Origin: Sphaerisporangium album | Lineage (GTDB): Bacteria; Actinomycetota; Actinomycetes; Streptosporangiales; Streptosporangiaceae | DNA length: 64,000 nucleotides | Reading direction: 5' to 3' | Assembly (NCBI RefSeq): GCF_003323745.1 | Contig: NZ_QOIL01000009.1 | Location: forward strand, 62,001 to 126,000 | Shown here: positions 18,759-29,675 of the stretch, piece after piece | Position numbering within the stretch: position 1 is the first letter of the stretch | Layout: each line of letters begins with the position of its first letter | Notes under the pieces: generated by a model | The model's database searches: none | What the model was told of the DNA's origin: nothing | The model's input: the letters and a program-made list of their open reading frames with translations, nothing else | Made by a program: the position numbers and the translations under genes

Positions 18759-19301
18759 ATGGACGAGGGACCGGACCACCCCGGCGACCGGCGGCCTCAG
18801 GGCAGGCCCGGTTCCTCGCTGACCGCGACCGCGGGCGGCGGGCCCGACCAGCGGATCCTGCGGATCCTGGCCTGGGCCGAGCGCGTGCTGCTCTACCTGG
18901 TGTCGGTCATGCTGCTGGTCGTCGGCGCGGCCATCGTCGTGTTCATGTGGGTCACGGTGCTGGAGAGCCACGGATCATGGACGAGCAGGACGATCATCGT
19001 CATCGAGGAGCTCCTGCTCGTCCTCATCGTCCTGGAGATCTTCATTACCGTGCTCGCGCACCTCGAAGGCGGCCGCCTCCAGCTGGAACCCTTCATCATC
19101 GTCGGGGTCATCGCGGTGGTGCGGCACATCCTCTCGGTGGTCGTCCGGCTCACCGTGTCCCTCACCCCGGACCAGAGCCGCGCCCAGTGGATCGAACTGG
19201 CCGTGTACGCCGGGGTGGCCTTCGTGCTGGTCGCGGCCCTGGCCATCGCACGATGGTCCCAGCGGATGGCCGACCGGGAACCATCGGGACCCGCGCCGTA
19301 G
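18759..19301 (+). CDS. PsiE-like membrane protein
   Basis: A 180-residue integral membrane protein. After a polar N-terminus of about 40 residues come four hydrophobic segments. The motif PFIIVGVIAVVRHIL near residues 104-118 is typical of the phosphate-starvation-inducible PsiE family, whose biochemical role is not established. It converges with the alcohol dehydrogenase gene, with only one base between the stops, so there is no room for a separate terminator. Confidence 0.75.
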   Translation: MDEGPDHPGDRRPQGRPGSSLTATAGGGPDQRILRILAWAERVLLYLVSVMLLVVGAAIVVFMWVTVLESHGSWTSRTIIVIEELLLVLIVLEIFITVLAHLEGGRLQLEPFIIVGVIAVVRHILSVVVRLTVSLTPDQSRAQWIELAVYAGVAFVLVAALAIARWSQRMADREPSGPAP

Positions 19302-19302
19302 C

Positions 19303-20454
19303 TCAGTTGAGCTTGCCGGGATGCATGACGACCTTGGTCCAGCCGAAGTCCCTGTGGTCGAAGTGCTCGTAGCCGGTCGGCGCGTCGTCCAGGTTCAACT
19401 CGTGCGAGACGACCCAGGACGGCTTGGCCTTCCCCTCGTGGATGAGGCTGCAGAGCGCCCGGTTGTAGTTCTTGACGTTGCACTGGCCGTTGCCGATGGT
19501 CTGGCCCTTGAACCAGAACATGCCGTAGTCGAAGGCGATCTCGCCCTGCTTGTAGAGGTCGTCCGGGCTCCCCGGGTCCGAGGGGACGAAGACGCCGACG
19601 ACGCCCATGGTCCCGGTGAACTTGACCGACTTGACCAGGTTGTTGAGCGTCATGTTCGGGTGCTCGTGCCCCTCCGGGTCGTGCGCCTGGTACCCCACGC
19701 ACTCGCAGCCGCGGTCGGCTCCCAGCCCGTTGGTGAGCTCCATGACCTGGTCGACCGGCGAGACCTTGGAGTCGTCGATCGGGATCGCGCCGATCTCCTC
19801 GGCCTTGGCGAGCCGGTCGGGGTGACGGTCCACGATCATCACCTTGGCCGCGCTCTTGAGCGTGGCGGAGTAGGCGGCCATCAGGCCGACCGGCCCCGCG
19901 CCGTAGATGACGACCGATTCGCCCGCCTGCACGCAGGCGAGCTGGGTCGCGTGCCACCCGGTGGGCCAGATGTCGGCGAGCATCACGTAGTCGGTCTGCT
20001 TCTCCTTGGCGTCCTCCGGGAGGACGAGGCAGTTGAAGTCGCCGTACGGCACTCGCAGGAACTCGGCCTGGCCGCCGGGGTAGGGCCCCATGTCCGCGAA
20101 GCCGTAGGCCGCTCCGGCCATGCCCGGCTCCGGGTTGGTGGTGAGGCAGAAGGCCGTCAGCCCCTTCTCGCAGTTCGCGCAGAAACCGCACGAGATGTTG
20201 AACGGCACGACGACGATGTCGCCGACGCGGACGTGGTCGACCGCCTCACCGACCTCGACCACCTCGCCCAGGTTCTCGTGGCCGAGGATCCGTCCCTTCT
20301 CGAAGTCGGTCCGGCCTTCGTACATGTGCAGATCCGACCCGCAGATGTTGGTCGTGGTGACACGGATGAGGACATCGGTTGGGCGCTCTATCCGGGCGTC
20401 GGGAACGTCTTCGACGCTCACCTGTCGAGGTCCCTCGTAGACGACGGCTTTCAT
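19303..20454 (-). CDS. Zinc-dependent alcohol dehydrogenase, glutathione-independent formaldehyde dehydrogenase type
   Basis: A 383-residue cytoplasmic medium-chain dehydrogenase. Catalytic zinc ligands are seen at C38 (NICGSDLH) and H59-E60 (GHE). The structural zinc lobe has C89, C92, C95 and C103. The NAD-binding motif GAGPVG follows the WPTGWHAT segment. The overall pattern and length match the formaldehyde dehydrogenase branch that does not need glutathione. Likely role is oxidation of formaldehyde or a related aldehyde or alcohol with NAD; the true substrate cannot be read from sequence. It is monocistronic, with about 650 gene-free bases upstream. Confidence 0.85.
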   Translation of the reverse strand: MKAVVYEGPRQVSVEDVPDARIERPTDVLIRVTTTNICGSDLHMYEGRTDFEKGRILGHENLGEVVEVGEAVDHVRVGDIVVVPFNISCGFCANCEKGLTAFCLTTNPEPGMAGAAYGFADMGPYPGGQAEFLRVPYGDFNCLVLPEDAKEKQTDYVMLADIWPTGWHATQLACVQAGESVVIYGAGPVGLMAAYSATLKSAAKVMIVDRHPDRLAKAEEIGAIPIDDSKVSPVDQVMELTNGLGADRGCECVGYQAHDPEGHEHPNMTLNNLVKSVKFTGTMGVVGVFVPSDPGSPDDLYKQGEIAFDYGMFWFKGQTIGNGQCNVKNYNRALCSLIHEGKAKPSWVVSHELNLDDAPTGYEHFDHRDFGWTKVVMHPGKLN

Positions 20455-22214
<1,760 letters not shown>

Positions 22215-22231
22215 CCACCAGGCGAGTCCAG

Positions 22232-22289
22232 ACGGCGCGGTGATCGGGACGCGCACCCGTACGGCGTGCTGATCGAAAGGCACACCCGT
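22232..22289. repeat. Tandem 29-bp repeat, two copies plus a partial third
   Basis: Units 22232-22260 and 22261-22289 both begin ACGGCG, contain TGATCG and end CACCCGT; a third unit starts at 22290. They fill the short space after the SGNH hydrolase stop. Confidence 0.6.
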
Positions 22290-22318
22290 ACGGCGCGGCC
22301 GGTCCGACACGCGCCGAG

Positions 22319-22357
22319 GCGGTGGGGAGGCGCTCGCGTCGAGCGTCTCCCCACCGC
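22319..22357. terminator. Long bidirectional hairpin between converging genes
   Basis: Eighteen-base arms (22319-22336 and 22340-22357) pair with a single G-T mismatch around a 3-base loop. It lies between the converging SGNH hydrolase and GH39-like genes and probably terminates both, including the five-gene minus-strand sugar operon. Confidence 0.75.
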
Positions 22358-22372
22358 CGGCGGCTACGGGCG

Positions 22373-24556
22373 TCAGCCGGTCGTGATGTCCGCGCTGTCC
22401 AGCGCGGCGTTGAACCCCGAGCTGCTCGCGTTGCGGTTACCGGTCACCCGGACCCGCAGCGTGTGGGCGCCGTTCGGCAGGACCGGGCTGGTCCAGACGA
22501 CCCCCGAGGCGTTGCGAGCCGGGCTGTAGTCGTCGACCATCGTCTCCGTGCCGCCGTCGACGGAGACGGCGATGATCTGCTGGTCGACGTCCCGCACGGC
22601 GTGCAGCGCGACGCGGGTGCCGTTGAACGCGAGGGTGGCCGTCGAGCCCGCGGTGTAGCTCCAGTTGGCCGTCCCGGCGTACATGTCCGGCACGCCCGTC
22701 GTCAGGCCCCACCCGGAGCTGTAGCTGAACTGGTTGGGACCCGTGCCGGTGCTGTTGCCGTCCACCGTGATCGTGGCAGGCGGCTGCGCCGGCGCGGTGG
22801 TGACGTCGGCCCGGTCGAGCGCGATGTTGATGCCCGTGCTGGACGGGTTACGCTGACCGGTGTTGACGATCGTGAGCGTGTGCGCGGCGTTGGCCAGGAC
22901 CGGGCTGGTCCAGACGACGCCGGAGGCGTTGCGGGAGGCCGCGTAGTCGTCGACGGTCTGCGGCGCGCCGCCGTCCACGGCGACCGTCATCCTGCCCTGG
23001 TCCACGTCGCGGACCGCCCGCAGCGCCACCTGCGTTCCGGTGAAGCGGAAGGTCGCGGTGGCCCCGGCGACGTGGCTCCAGTTGGCCGTCCCGGCGTACA
23101 TGTCGGCGACGCCGGTGGTGACCCCCCAGTCCGCGCCGTACTGGAACTGGTTCGTGCCGGTGCCGGTGGCGTTGGCGTCCACGATGACGGTGCCGCCGCC
23201 GGGCCCGCCCGGACCGCCGGGGGTCAGCGTGACGGTGTAGGCGTCGGTGCCGGACAGGTGGGTGACCGGGACGGTGACGGCGCCGCCCGAGACGGTCACG
23301 TTCTGGTCGGAGACGACGATCGGCCCCGACAGCGGGCTCTGGTGCGGGATGCGCTCGACACGGACGCGCACCGCCCCGTTGTTGACCAGCCACGGCGTGG
23401 AGGACAGCCCGTTGATCGTGACGGTCGTCCTGCCCGTCTGCCCGGCGTTGTTGCCGAGCAGCGCGACGGCCCTGCCCTGCGCCTGGTCCACGGCCGCGGC
23501 CACGGCGACGCCGTTGCCGTTGGTGGTCGTGACGAGGGTGCCGGTCATCTGGGCGTACGCCCGGTAGACCCAGTACTGCCCGGTGGGCTGCTGGTCGGGG
23601 GTGAGGACGGAGTCCAGCGTCCCGGCGACGCAGCAGTCCGACCAGATCGCGTGGGCGGCCGCGGTGACCGAGGAGACGGCGAGCCGGTCGAGGTACCAGG
23701 CGAGGTAGCCCGGGTTCTGCTGCTGGGAGAAGAGGTACTCGTCCATCGTGAACGGCATCGCGGGGATCGAGCGCGCGGACAGCAGCCCGGCCGCGTCGTT
23801 CGCGTCGGCCACGGGGTCGCCGCTGAAGTGCCAGTTCAGGACGTTCGGCAGGGTTCCGTCTGCCTTGGTGCGGGTGAGCCAGTCGCCCAGCCAGGTGCGG
23901 TTGTAGCCGCCGTACGACGGGCCCACGATCACGGCGGACGGGTCCAGGCGGCGGATCTCGTTCACCGCCGTGTTCCACATCTGGTAGTACTGCGGGCTGT
24001 TCACGCCGCGCGGCCAGAAGCCCGTCCCCTCCGGCTCGTTCCAGATGTCGTACCGCACCCGGAGCCCCGAGGCGCGCACGTCGGTGACGAGCCGGTTGAC
24101 GAACGTCCGCCAGTTGGAGCAGTCGCCGTTGTCGCAGGGGTAGACGGTGTTGGCGGGCTGCTCGGTGTCCGCGCCCCAGACGTCGGAGACGAGCAGGTGG
24201 TACGTCGCGTCGTAGGGCGCGGCGGTGACCCGGCGGGCCTGGTCGAGCGCGGAGTTCAGCCGCACGCGGTAGCCGTTGCCCGCCGTGTAGCCGTCGCCGA
24301 GCCAGCCGTGCCCGGCGATGCGCGCGCCGCCGCCGCGGAACAGCGTCGGCCGCAGAGGTTGCAGCAGGCTGTCCGCGGGCCCGGCCCCGTTCTGGGTGAG
24401 GCCGTACAGGAAGCCCGCGCCCGCGCGGGTGGGGACCTTGCCGCGTTCTGCCAGGTTGACGGTGACGGTGGTGTCGGCCGCCTCGGCGGGAGCGGAGGTC
24501 AGCAGCGCGGCGGCCAGGACGAGGGCCGCCGCGGCGGCGACTCGTAAGCGGATCAT
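22373..24556 (-). CDS. Secreted GH39-like clan GH-A glycosidase with two duplicated C-terminal modules
   Basis: A 727-residue exported protein. A signal peptide covers about residues 1-27. The catalytic domain has IWNEPEG, where E174 after Asn is the expected clan GH-A acid/base, and FTMDEYLF, where E273 is a candidate nucleophile. A Gly/Pro linker leads to two homologous modules, residues about 457-587 and 596-727, sharing DMYAGTANWS, ALxAVRDVDQ and NASGVVWTSPVL. These look like beta-sandwich carbohydrate-binding modules. The ATG at 24556 overlaps the GH31 stop by four bases; the frame's extension to 25129 is antisense-like noise. Exact family and substrate are uncertain. Confidence 0.75.
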   Translation of the reverse strand: MIRLRVAAAAALVLAAALLTSAPAEAADTTVTVNLAERGKVPTRAGAGFLYGLTQNGAGPADSLLQPLRPTLFRGGGARIAGHGWLGDGYTAGNGYRVRLNSALDQARRVTAAPYDATYHLLVSDVWGADTEQPANTVYPCDNGDCSNWRTFVNRLVTDVRASGLRVRYDIWNEPEGTGFWPRGVNSPQYYQMWNTAVNEIRRLDPSAVIVGPSYGGYNRTWLGDWLTRTKADGTLPNVLNWHFSGDPVADANDAAGLLSARSIPAMPFTMDEYLFSQQQNPGYLAWYLDRLAVSSVTAAAHAIWSDCCVAGTLDSVLTPDQQPTGQYWVYRAYAQMTGTLVTTTNGNGVAVAAAVDQAQGRAVALLGNNAGQTGRTTVTINGLSSTPWLVNNGAVRVRVERIPHQSPLSGPIVVSDQNVTVSGGAVTVPVTHLSGTDAYTVTLTPGGPGGPGGGTVIVDANATGTGTNQFQYGADWGVTTGVADMYAGTANWSHVAGATATFRFTGTQVALRAVRDVDQGRMTVAVDGGAPQTVDDYAASRNASGVVWTSPVLANAAHTLTIVNTGQRNPSSTGINIALDRADVTTAPAQPPATITVDGNSTGTGPNQFSYSSGWGLTTGVPDMYAGTANWSYTAGSTATLAFNGTRVALHAVRDVDQQIIAVSVDGGTETMVDDYSPARNASGVVWTSPVLPNGAHTLRVRVTGNRNASSSGFNAALDSADITTG
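22376..23188 (-). repeat. Two duplicated modules within the GH39-like enzyme
   Basis: Segments 22796-23188 and 22376-22771 encode modules of about 130 residues that are clearly homologous at protein level, with some DNA similarity. They indicate internal duplication of one binding module. Confidence 0.75.
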
Positions 24557-26652
24557 GTGGGTTCCTCCAAGGACAGGGGGGTGTGGGCGTCGTCTCGGAC
24601 GAAAACGGGAATGCGGTCGAGCGGAGCGTCGACCGTGACGCGGGCGCCGCCCTTGTAGCGGGTGTTGCCGTCGGTGTGGGTCCAGGTGGCGCCGTCGGGG
24701 AGATACACCGGGCGCGTGCGCGCGCCGGGCTCGGTGACCGGCGCGACCAGCAGGTCGCGTCCGAACATGAACTGGTCGTCGACGTCCCAGGCGGCCGGGT
24801 CGCCGGGGAACTCCAGCAGCAGCGGGCGCATCAGCGGCAGCCCCGTACGCTCCCCCTCGCGCAACTGCGCGTGCAGGTACGGCCGCAGCCGCTCGCGCAG
24901 GCGCATGACCGAGGTCATCGCCGCGTACGCCTCGTCGCCGAAGGACCAGACCTCGTTGGGTCCGCCCGCGACGCCCACGAAGCTGCGCGTCTCGCGCGGC
25001 TCCCGATGGCCGTGCAGGCGGAAGAGCGGGCAGAACGCTCCGTACTGGAACCACCGGACCATCAACTCGCGGTAGGCGGGATCGCCGGGGTCGCCGCCGT
25101 GGAACCCGCCGATGTCCGCGGCCCACCACGGCATGCCGCTCATCGCGACGTTCAGCCCCGCCCGGACGGTGGACGCGAGCGCCTCGAACGTGGCCGGGAT
25201 GTCACCCGACCACAGCGCCGCGCCGTAGCGCTGGGACCCGGCCCAGGCGGAGCGGACCAGGGACAGGATCTCGGTCTCGCCCTGCGCCCGCATGTGCTCG
25301 TAGACGCCGCGCGTGTGCTCGCGGGGGTAGAGGTTGGCGACCTCGGCGCCGGGTCCGGCCGCGTAGGAGTGGTGCTCGGGGTGGCGCATCTCCGGCTCGC
25401 AGGCGTCCAGCCACCACGCGCGGATGCCGAGGTCGTAGTAGTTCTCGCGCAGCCGGTCCCATAGCCAGGCGCGGGCGCGCTCGTCGGTCGCGTCGTAGAA
25501 GGCCACGGCGACGTCGGACGCGGCTCCGCGCCCGGCAGCGGCCCCGGCAACGGACTGCGTACCGGGCTGCGTACCGGGCTGCGTACCGGGCTCGGTGCCG
25601 CCCCCCGCGCCGGGTTCTGGCGTGGGCTCGATGTCGGGCCACTCGGCGTGGGCCGTCGAGCCGCCCTCCCCCGCGATGAGCAGCCCCGCGTCGCGCATCG
25701 GCGGATGGTTGGAGGACAGCGGGCTGACCGACGGCCACACCGACACCGCCACCTCGACGCCCATCCCGCGCAGTTCCTCTACCATCGCGCGCGGATCCGG
25801 CCAGTGCCGCTGGTCGAAGCTCCAGTCGCCGAGGTGCCGCCAGTGCAGGTAGTCGACGACGATGACCGACAGCGGCAGGCCGCGCGCGGCGTACTCCCGG
25901 GCCACGCCGAGCAGCTCGTCCTGGCTGGAGTAGCGCAGCTTGCTCTGCCAGAAGCCGGAAGCCCAGGCGGGGAACCTCGGGGCGTGCCCGGTGGCGTCGG
26001 CGTAGTTGCCGAGGACGCGCGCCGGGGTCTCGCCGGCCGTGAGCCAGTAGTCGAGCTGCCGGGCCCGGTCGGCGACCCACCGGGTGCCGTTGGCCGCCAG
26101 CTCCACCCGGCCGACCGCCGGGTTGTTCCACAGCAGGCCGTACCCCCGGCTGGACACCGCGAAGGGGATGCTGACCTCGCCGTTGCGCTGCTGGAGCCCC
26201 AGCACCATGCCCTTCTGGTCGAACCGGCCGTGCCCGTACTGGCCGAGGCCGTAGATCCGCTCGTCGTCGTAGGCGGCGAAGCGCTGCTCGATGCGGTGGA
26301 CGCCCCCGCCGAGGGCCTCGAAGTGGCGCGCGCCCGGCCACCAGAAGTGCGCGGGCTCCTCGCGGAGCAACTCCGCGCCCGTGTCGGCGCGGGTCGCCGT
26401 CAGCAGCCCGTCCGCGGCGGTGACGGTAATCCGCAGCAGGCCGCTGGTCAGCGTGGCGGAGTCCGCGCCGATGTGGATCTCGGCCTCCTGCGGGGCGGGC
26501 TCGGGTTCGAGGGCCCCGGGCAGGTCGTCGCGCAGGCGGTGGACGCCGGCGCGCACCCGGACGCTGTCCCGGCCCCACGGCCGCACGGTCAGCAGGTGAT
26601 GTTCGTGCCTCCACATCAGCTCGTCGCCGGATCGGAAGAACGGAAGGGACAA
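24553..26652 (-). CDS. GH31 alpha-glycosidase, probably alpha-xylosidase or alpha-glucosidase
   Basis: A 699-residue cytoplasmic retaining glycosidase. The family 31 nucleophile is D416 in WWLDACEPE and the acid/base is D484 in WSGDIPATFEAL. The substrate-entry motif IYGLGQYGHG lies in the N-terminal beta domain. The WLDACEPE form resembles alpha-xylosidase-type members more than WxDMNE alpha-glucosidases, but specificity is inference. Residues about 341-381 form a low-complexity Gly/Pro/Thr/Ala insert with repeated PGTQ units in a loop between strands of the catalytic barrel. The gene is fourth in the sugar operon, 31 bases after the permease, and overlaps the secreted glycosidase gene. Confidence 0.85.
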   Translation of the reverse strand: MSLPFFRSGDELMWRHEHHLLTVRPWGRDSVRVRAGVHRLRDDLPGALEPEPAPQEAEIHIGADSATLTSGLLRITVTAADGLLTATRADTGAELLREEPAHFWWPGARHFEALGGGVHRIEQRFAAYDDERIYGLGQYGHGRFDQKGMVLGLQQRNGEVSIPFAVSSRGYGLLWNNPAVGRVELAANGTRWVADRARQLDYWLTAGETPARVLGNYADATGHAPRFPAWASGFWQSKLRYSSQDELLGVAREYAARGLPLSVIVVDYLHWRHLGDWSFDQRHWPDPRAMVEELRGMGVEVAVSVWPSVSPLSSNHPPMRDAGLLIAGEGGSTAHAEWPDIEPTPEPGAGGGTEPGTQPGTQPGTQSVAGAAAGRGAASDVAVAFYDATDERARAWLWDRLRENYYDLGIRAWWLDACEPEMRHPEHHSYAAGPGAEVANLYPREHTRGVYEHMRAQGETEILSLVRSAWAGSQRYGAALWSGDIPATFEALASTVRAGLNVAMSGMPWWAADIGGFHGGDPGDPAYRELMVRWFQYGAFCPLFRLHGHREPRETRSFVGVAGGPNEVWSFGDEAYAAMTSVMRLRERLRPYLHAQLREGERTGLPLMRPLLLEFPGDPAAWDVDDQFMFGRDLLVAPVTEPGARTRPVYLPDGATWTHTDGNTRYKGGARVTVDAPLDRIPVFVRDDAHTPLSLEEPT
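25555..25590 (-). repeat. Tandem 12-bp repeat, three exact copies, inside the GH31 gene
   Basis: CTGCGTACCGGG occurs three times head to tail. It encodes the repeated PGTQ segment of the loop insert and keeps the frame, so copy-number change would alter loop length without disrupting the enzyme. Confidence 0.8.
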
Positions 26653-26683
26653 GGAACTCTCCAGTCTTTGCTCTTTGACCGCA

Positions 26684-27499
26684 CTACTCTTTGACGGCGC
26701 TGTCGGCGATGCCCGCGGCGACGTAGCGCTGCGCGATCACGAGCAGCACCGCCGCGGGGACGGACGCGATGACCCCCGTGGCCATCACGCTGTTCCAGTC
26801 GGTCATGTGGGCGCCGATGAACCGGTAGATCCCGACGGTCACGGGCGCGGAGTCGTCCCGCGTGGTCAGCGTCACCGCGAACAGGAAGTCGGCCCAGGCG
26901 AACAGGAACGAGAACAGGCTCGCGGCGATCACGGCGTTCCTGCTGATCGGCAGGAACACGGCGACGAGCGTGCGCAGGCGGGACGCGCCGTCGATCGCGG
27001 CCGCCTCGCGCAGCTCGCCGGGAATGGACCGCATGAACGCGTGCAGGACGAGGATCGCGAACGGCACGCACAGTGTGGAGTCGGCGAGGATCAGCGCGAA
27101 CGGCGAGTTGATCAGGCCCAGGTCGCCGGCCGCGACGTACAGCGCGTTGGCCATGACGATGCCCGGGATCATCTGCGCGACGAGCAGCGCGAACTGCAGC
27201 GCCCGCCCACCCGGCGCGCGGAGCTGCGCCAGCCCGTACGCGGCCGGCACGGAGATCAGCAGCGTGAGCGCCACCGTGCCGAGCGAGACCACCAGGCTGG
27301 TGACCAGGTGCGCGCCCTGGGTGGACAGCGCCTGCCGGTACCCGTCGAGCGTCCCGTGCAGGGGCAGCCAGGTCGGGCTGTCGCCGATCAGCTCCGTGGA
27401 CGGCAGGAGCGAGGCGTTGATCATCCAGTACAGGGGGAACAGCATCACCGCGAGAATCACCAGCGCCGCCGCCGTGGACGCCGGCCGCCGGGCCGTCAT
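26684..27499 (-). CDS. Sugar ABC transporter permease, MalG type
   Basis: A 271-residue inner-membrane subunit with six hydrophobic segments and the EAA loop REAAAIDGASRLRT. It overlaps the MalF-type gene by four bases (ATG 27499 within the preceding stop). Third gene of the minus-strand operon. The longer open frame towards 28348 is antisense-free noise from the neighbouring permease and is not part of the protein. Confidence 0.9.
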   Translation of the reverse strand: MTARRPASTAAALVILAVMLFPLYWMINASLLPSTELIGDSPTWLPLHGTLDGYRQALSTQGAHLVTSLVVSLGTVALTLLISVPAAYGLAQLRAPGGRALQFALLVAQMIPGIVMANALYVAAGDLGLINSPFALILADSTLCVPFAILVLHAFMRSIPGELREAAAIDGASRLRTLVAVFLPISRNAVIAASLFSFLFAWADFLFAVTLTTRDDSAPVTVGIYRFIGAHMTDWNSVMATGVIASVPAAVLLVIAQRYVAAGIADSAVKE

Positions 27500-28428
27500 C
27501 GCCGGCCTTCCGCGTCGCGGGTGGCCCGCAGGTAGACGAACGCGAAGACGACCGCGACGACGATGAGGATGTTGCCCACGGCCGCCCCGCGCCCGAACGC
27601 GAGCTGCTGGAAGGACAGGTCGTAGGAGAACGTCGTGAGCGTCTGCGAGGAGTCGGCCGGGCCGCCCTGCGTGAGCACCATGATCACGTCGAAGACCTTC
27701 AGCGTGTAGATCAGGCCGAGCGTCAGCACCACCACGGTGACGGGGCGCAGCAGCGGGAGCGTGATGCGCGTGAACCGCTGCCAGGCGTTGGCCCCGTCGA
27801 GCCCGGCCGCTTCGTAGAGCTGCGCCGGGATGCCCTGCAGGCCGCCGTACAGGATGACCATGTTGAACGGGATGCCGACCCAGATGTTGACCAGCGTCAC
27901 CGACAGCAGCGCCAGGTCCGTGCTGGCCAGCCAGGGGACGGGGTGGCCGAGGGTCTGGTTGAGCACCCCGGAGTCGGTCTCCAGGATCCACCGCCAGGCC
28001 GTGCCCGACACCACCAGCGGCAGCAGCCACGGCACGAGCAGCAGCGACCGCAGGACGCCGTTCAGCGCGAAGCGCCGGTGGAAGAACATCGCCAGGGCCA
28101 GTCCGGCGGCGAACTGCACCGCCAGCGACCCGGCCGTGAACAGCACCGTGTTGAGGACGGTCCCGCCGAAGGCCGGGTCCTGCCAGACGGCGCGGTAGTT
28201 GTCCCATCCGACGAACGGGGCGACGCCGGTGTAGAACGACTTCACCGTGTAGTCCTGGAAGCCCATCCGCAGATTGCCGGCGAGCGGGTAGACGTAGAAG
28301 ACGAGGACGTACAGGCAGGTCGGGGCGATGAACGCGAACGCCGCCCACCGGGCGCCGAGAGTACGCCCCCGCACCCCCGCCGCGTGCGCGCCGGGGGTGG
28401 TCCTGCGGGCCGAGACCAGGGCGGGCAT
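27496..28428 (-). CDS. Sugar ABC transporter permease, MalF type
   Basis: A 310-residue inner-membrane subunit. A basic N-terminus precedes six membrane segments; the EAA loop reads YEAAGLDGANAWQRF. Its ATG overlaps the binding-protein stop by one base (TAATG), which shows translational coupling. The importer has no local ATPase gene, consistent with use of a shared ATPase. Confidence 0.9.
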   Translation of the reverse strand: MPALVSARRTTPGAHAAGVRGRTLGARWAAFAFIAPTCLYVLVFYVYPLAGNLRMGFQDYTVKSFYTGVAPFVGWDNYRAVWQDPAFGGTVLNTVLFTAGSLAVQFAAGLALAMFFHRRFALNGVLRSLLLVPWLLPLVVSGTAWRWILETDSGVLNQTLGHPVPWLASTDLALLSVTLVNIWVGIPFNMVILYGGLQGIPAQLYEAAGLDGANAWQRFTRITLPLLRPVTVVVLTLGLIYTLKVFDVIMVLTQGGPADSSQTLTTFSYDLSFQQLAFGRGAAVGNILIVVAVVFAFVYLRATRDAEGRR

Positions 28429-29663
28429 TACTTGACTGCCGCCTGCGCCGCGGCCAGCGCCTCCTGCGGCGACTTCCCGCCGGCCAGGGCCGCCTGGATC
28501 GCGTTGAACAGCGCCTCGCTCACCTTCGGATAGGCCGTTCCCAGCTCGGCGGTGCGGGCCAGCGCGGTGGCGACCTCCTCGGCGAACGGCGCGAGCTGCG
28601 GGTCACTCGCCGCGAGCTGCTTCGCCGCCGCCTCGTTGCTGGGGATGTACCCGGCCGCCTTCGACCACTCCAGGCTCTTCTCCTGGCCGAGCAGGCACTT
28701 GAGCACGGCGGCGGCCTTCTTCTCGCGCTCGGGGGTGCTGTGGCCGATCGTCCAGACCTCCCCGCCGAGCGGCGTCACCGGCTTGGCGGTGGGCGAGGGA
28801 ATGGGAATCGGGACGATGCCGAACTCCAGGTCCTTGTTCCCGTTCAGCGTGGGGAGCTGCCACGGGCCGTTGACCATCATCGCCGCGTTCCCGGCCATGA
28901 ACTGGTCGTTGATGTCGGCCTGGGTCCAGGTGACCACCGACTTGGAGGCCCATCCCGAGTCCACCAGGGTCTTCCACAGGGTCAGCGCCTGGACGGCCTG
29001 CGGGGAGTCCAGCTGCTTGAGGCTCGCGCCCGCCGTCCAGAAGAACGGCTCGAACTGGAAGCTGCCCTCCTCGGTGCCCACGGCGGAGAACGCGATGCCG
29101 TACCGCTTGCCCTTGGTCAGGCTCTTGGCGGCGGTGGTCAGCTCGTCCCAGGTCTTCGGCGGCTGGAGGCCCGCCTCGGTGAACAGCTTCTTGTTGTAGT
29201 AGAGGGCCAGGCCGTTGACGCCGGGTGCGATGCCGTACGTCTTGCCCTCGTACCGGCCCGCGTCGACGATCGAGGGGAACAGCCCCTCGGTGCTCAGCCC
29301 GGCCTCGGACAACGGCACCAGGCCGCCGGTCGCGGCGAGCTGGGCCAGGTCGGGGTTGTCGATGAGGGCGAGGTCGGGCAGGGACCTCGACGAGGCCTGC
29401 TGGAGCAGCTTGGGCATGAACTGGGTGCGCGGCACCTGCTGGTGCTCGATCTTCACGCCCGCCTCGGTGCCGCAGGCGGCGAGGATCTCGGGAAGCTTGG
29501 TGTTCTGCGGCGCCGCCTCGTAGTAGTCGATCTCGGTGAGCGTGTCCGTGCTCGCCGCGGGGGCGGCGCTCTCGCCGCAGCCGCCGATGGCGAGGGTGGC
29601 GACGACGGCCGCGCCCGCGGCGACCGCACGGCGCCGGGCGAGGGGGGGTGCTGAATATGACAT
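28428..29663 (-). CDS. Sugar ABC transporter substrate-binding lipoprotein
   Basis: A 411-residue family 1 solute-binding protein. The lipoprotein signal has a twin-Arg-containing N-terminus (ARRR) and lipobox AIGGC (Cys29). The mature part has the usual two-lobed pattern, including the VNGLALYYNKK segment. First gene of the operon binding protein-permease-permease-GH31-GH39-like enzyme, and directly preceded by the operator at 29676-29689. The ligand is probably an alpha-linked gluco- or xylo-oligosaccharide, inferred from the GH31 neighbour. Confidence 0.9.
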   Translation of the reverse strand: MSYSAPPLARRRAVAAGAAVVATLAIGGCGESAAPAASTDTLTEIDYYEAAPQNTKLPEILAACGTEAGVKIEHQQVPRTQFMPKLLQQASSRSLPDLALIDNPDLAQLAATGGLVPLSEAGLSTEGLFPSIVDAGRYEGKTYGIAPGVNGLALYYNKKLFTEAGLQPPKTWDELTTAAKSLTKGKRYGIAFSAVGTEEGSFQFEPFFWTAGASLKQLDSPQAVQALTLWKTLVDSGWASKSVVTWTQADINDQFMAGNAAMMVNGPWQLPTLNGNKDLEFGIVPIPIPSPTAKPVTPLGGEVWTIGHSTPEREKKAAAVLKCLLGQEKSLEWSKAAGYIPSNEAAAKQLAASDPQLAPFAEEVATALARTAELGTAYPKVSEALFNAIQAALAGGKSPQEALAAAQAAVK

Positions 29664-29675
29664 GGTCAGGGCCTT

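Noticed and set aside
24557-25129. Upstream extension of the GH39-like frame
   Set aside because: The sequence upstream of ATG 24556 overlaps the GH31 gene in another frame and lacks protein-like composition, while a signal peptide begins at the ATG.
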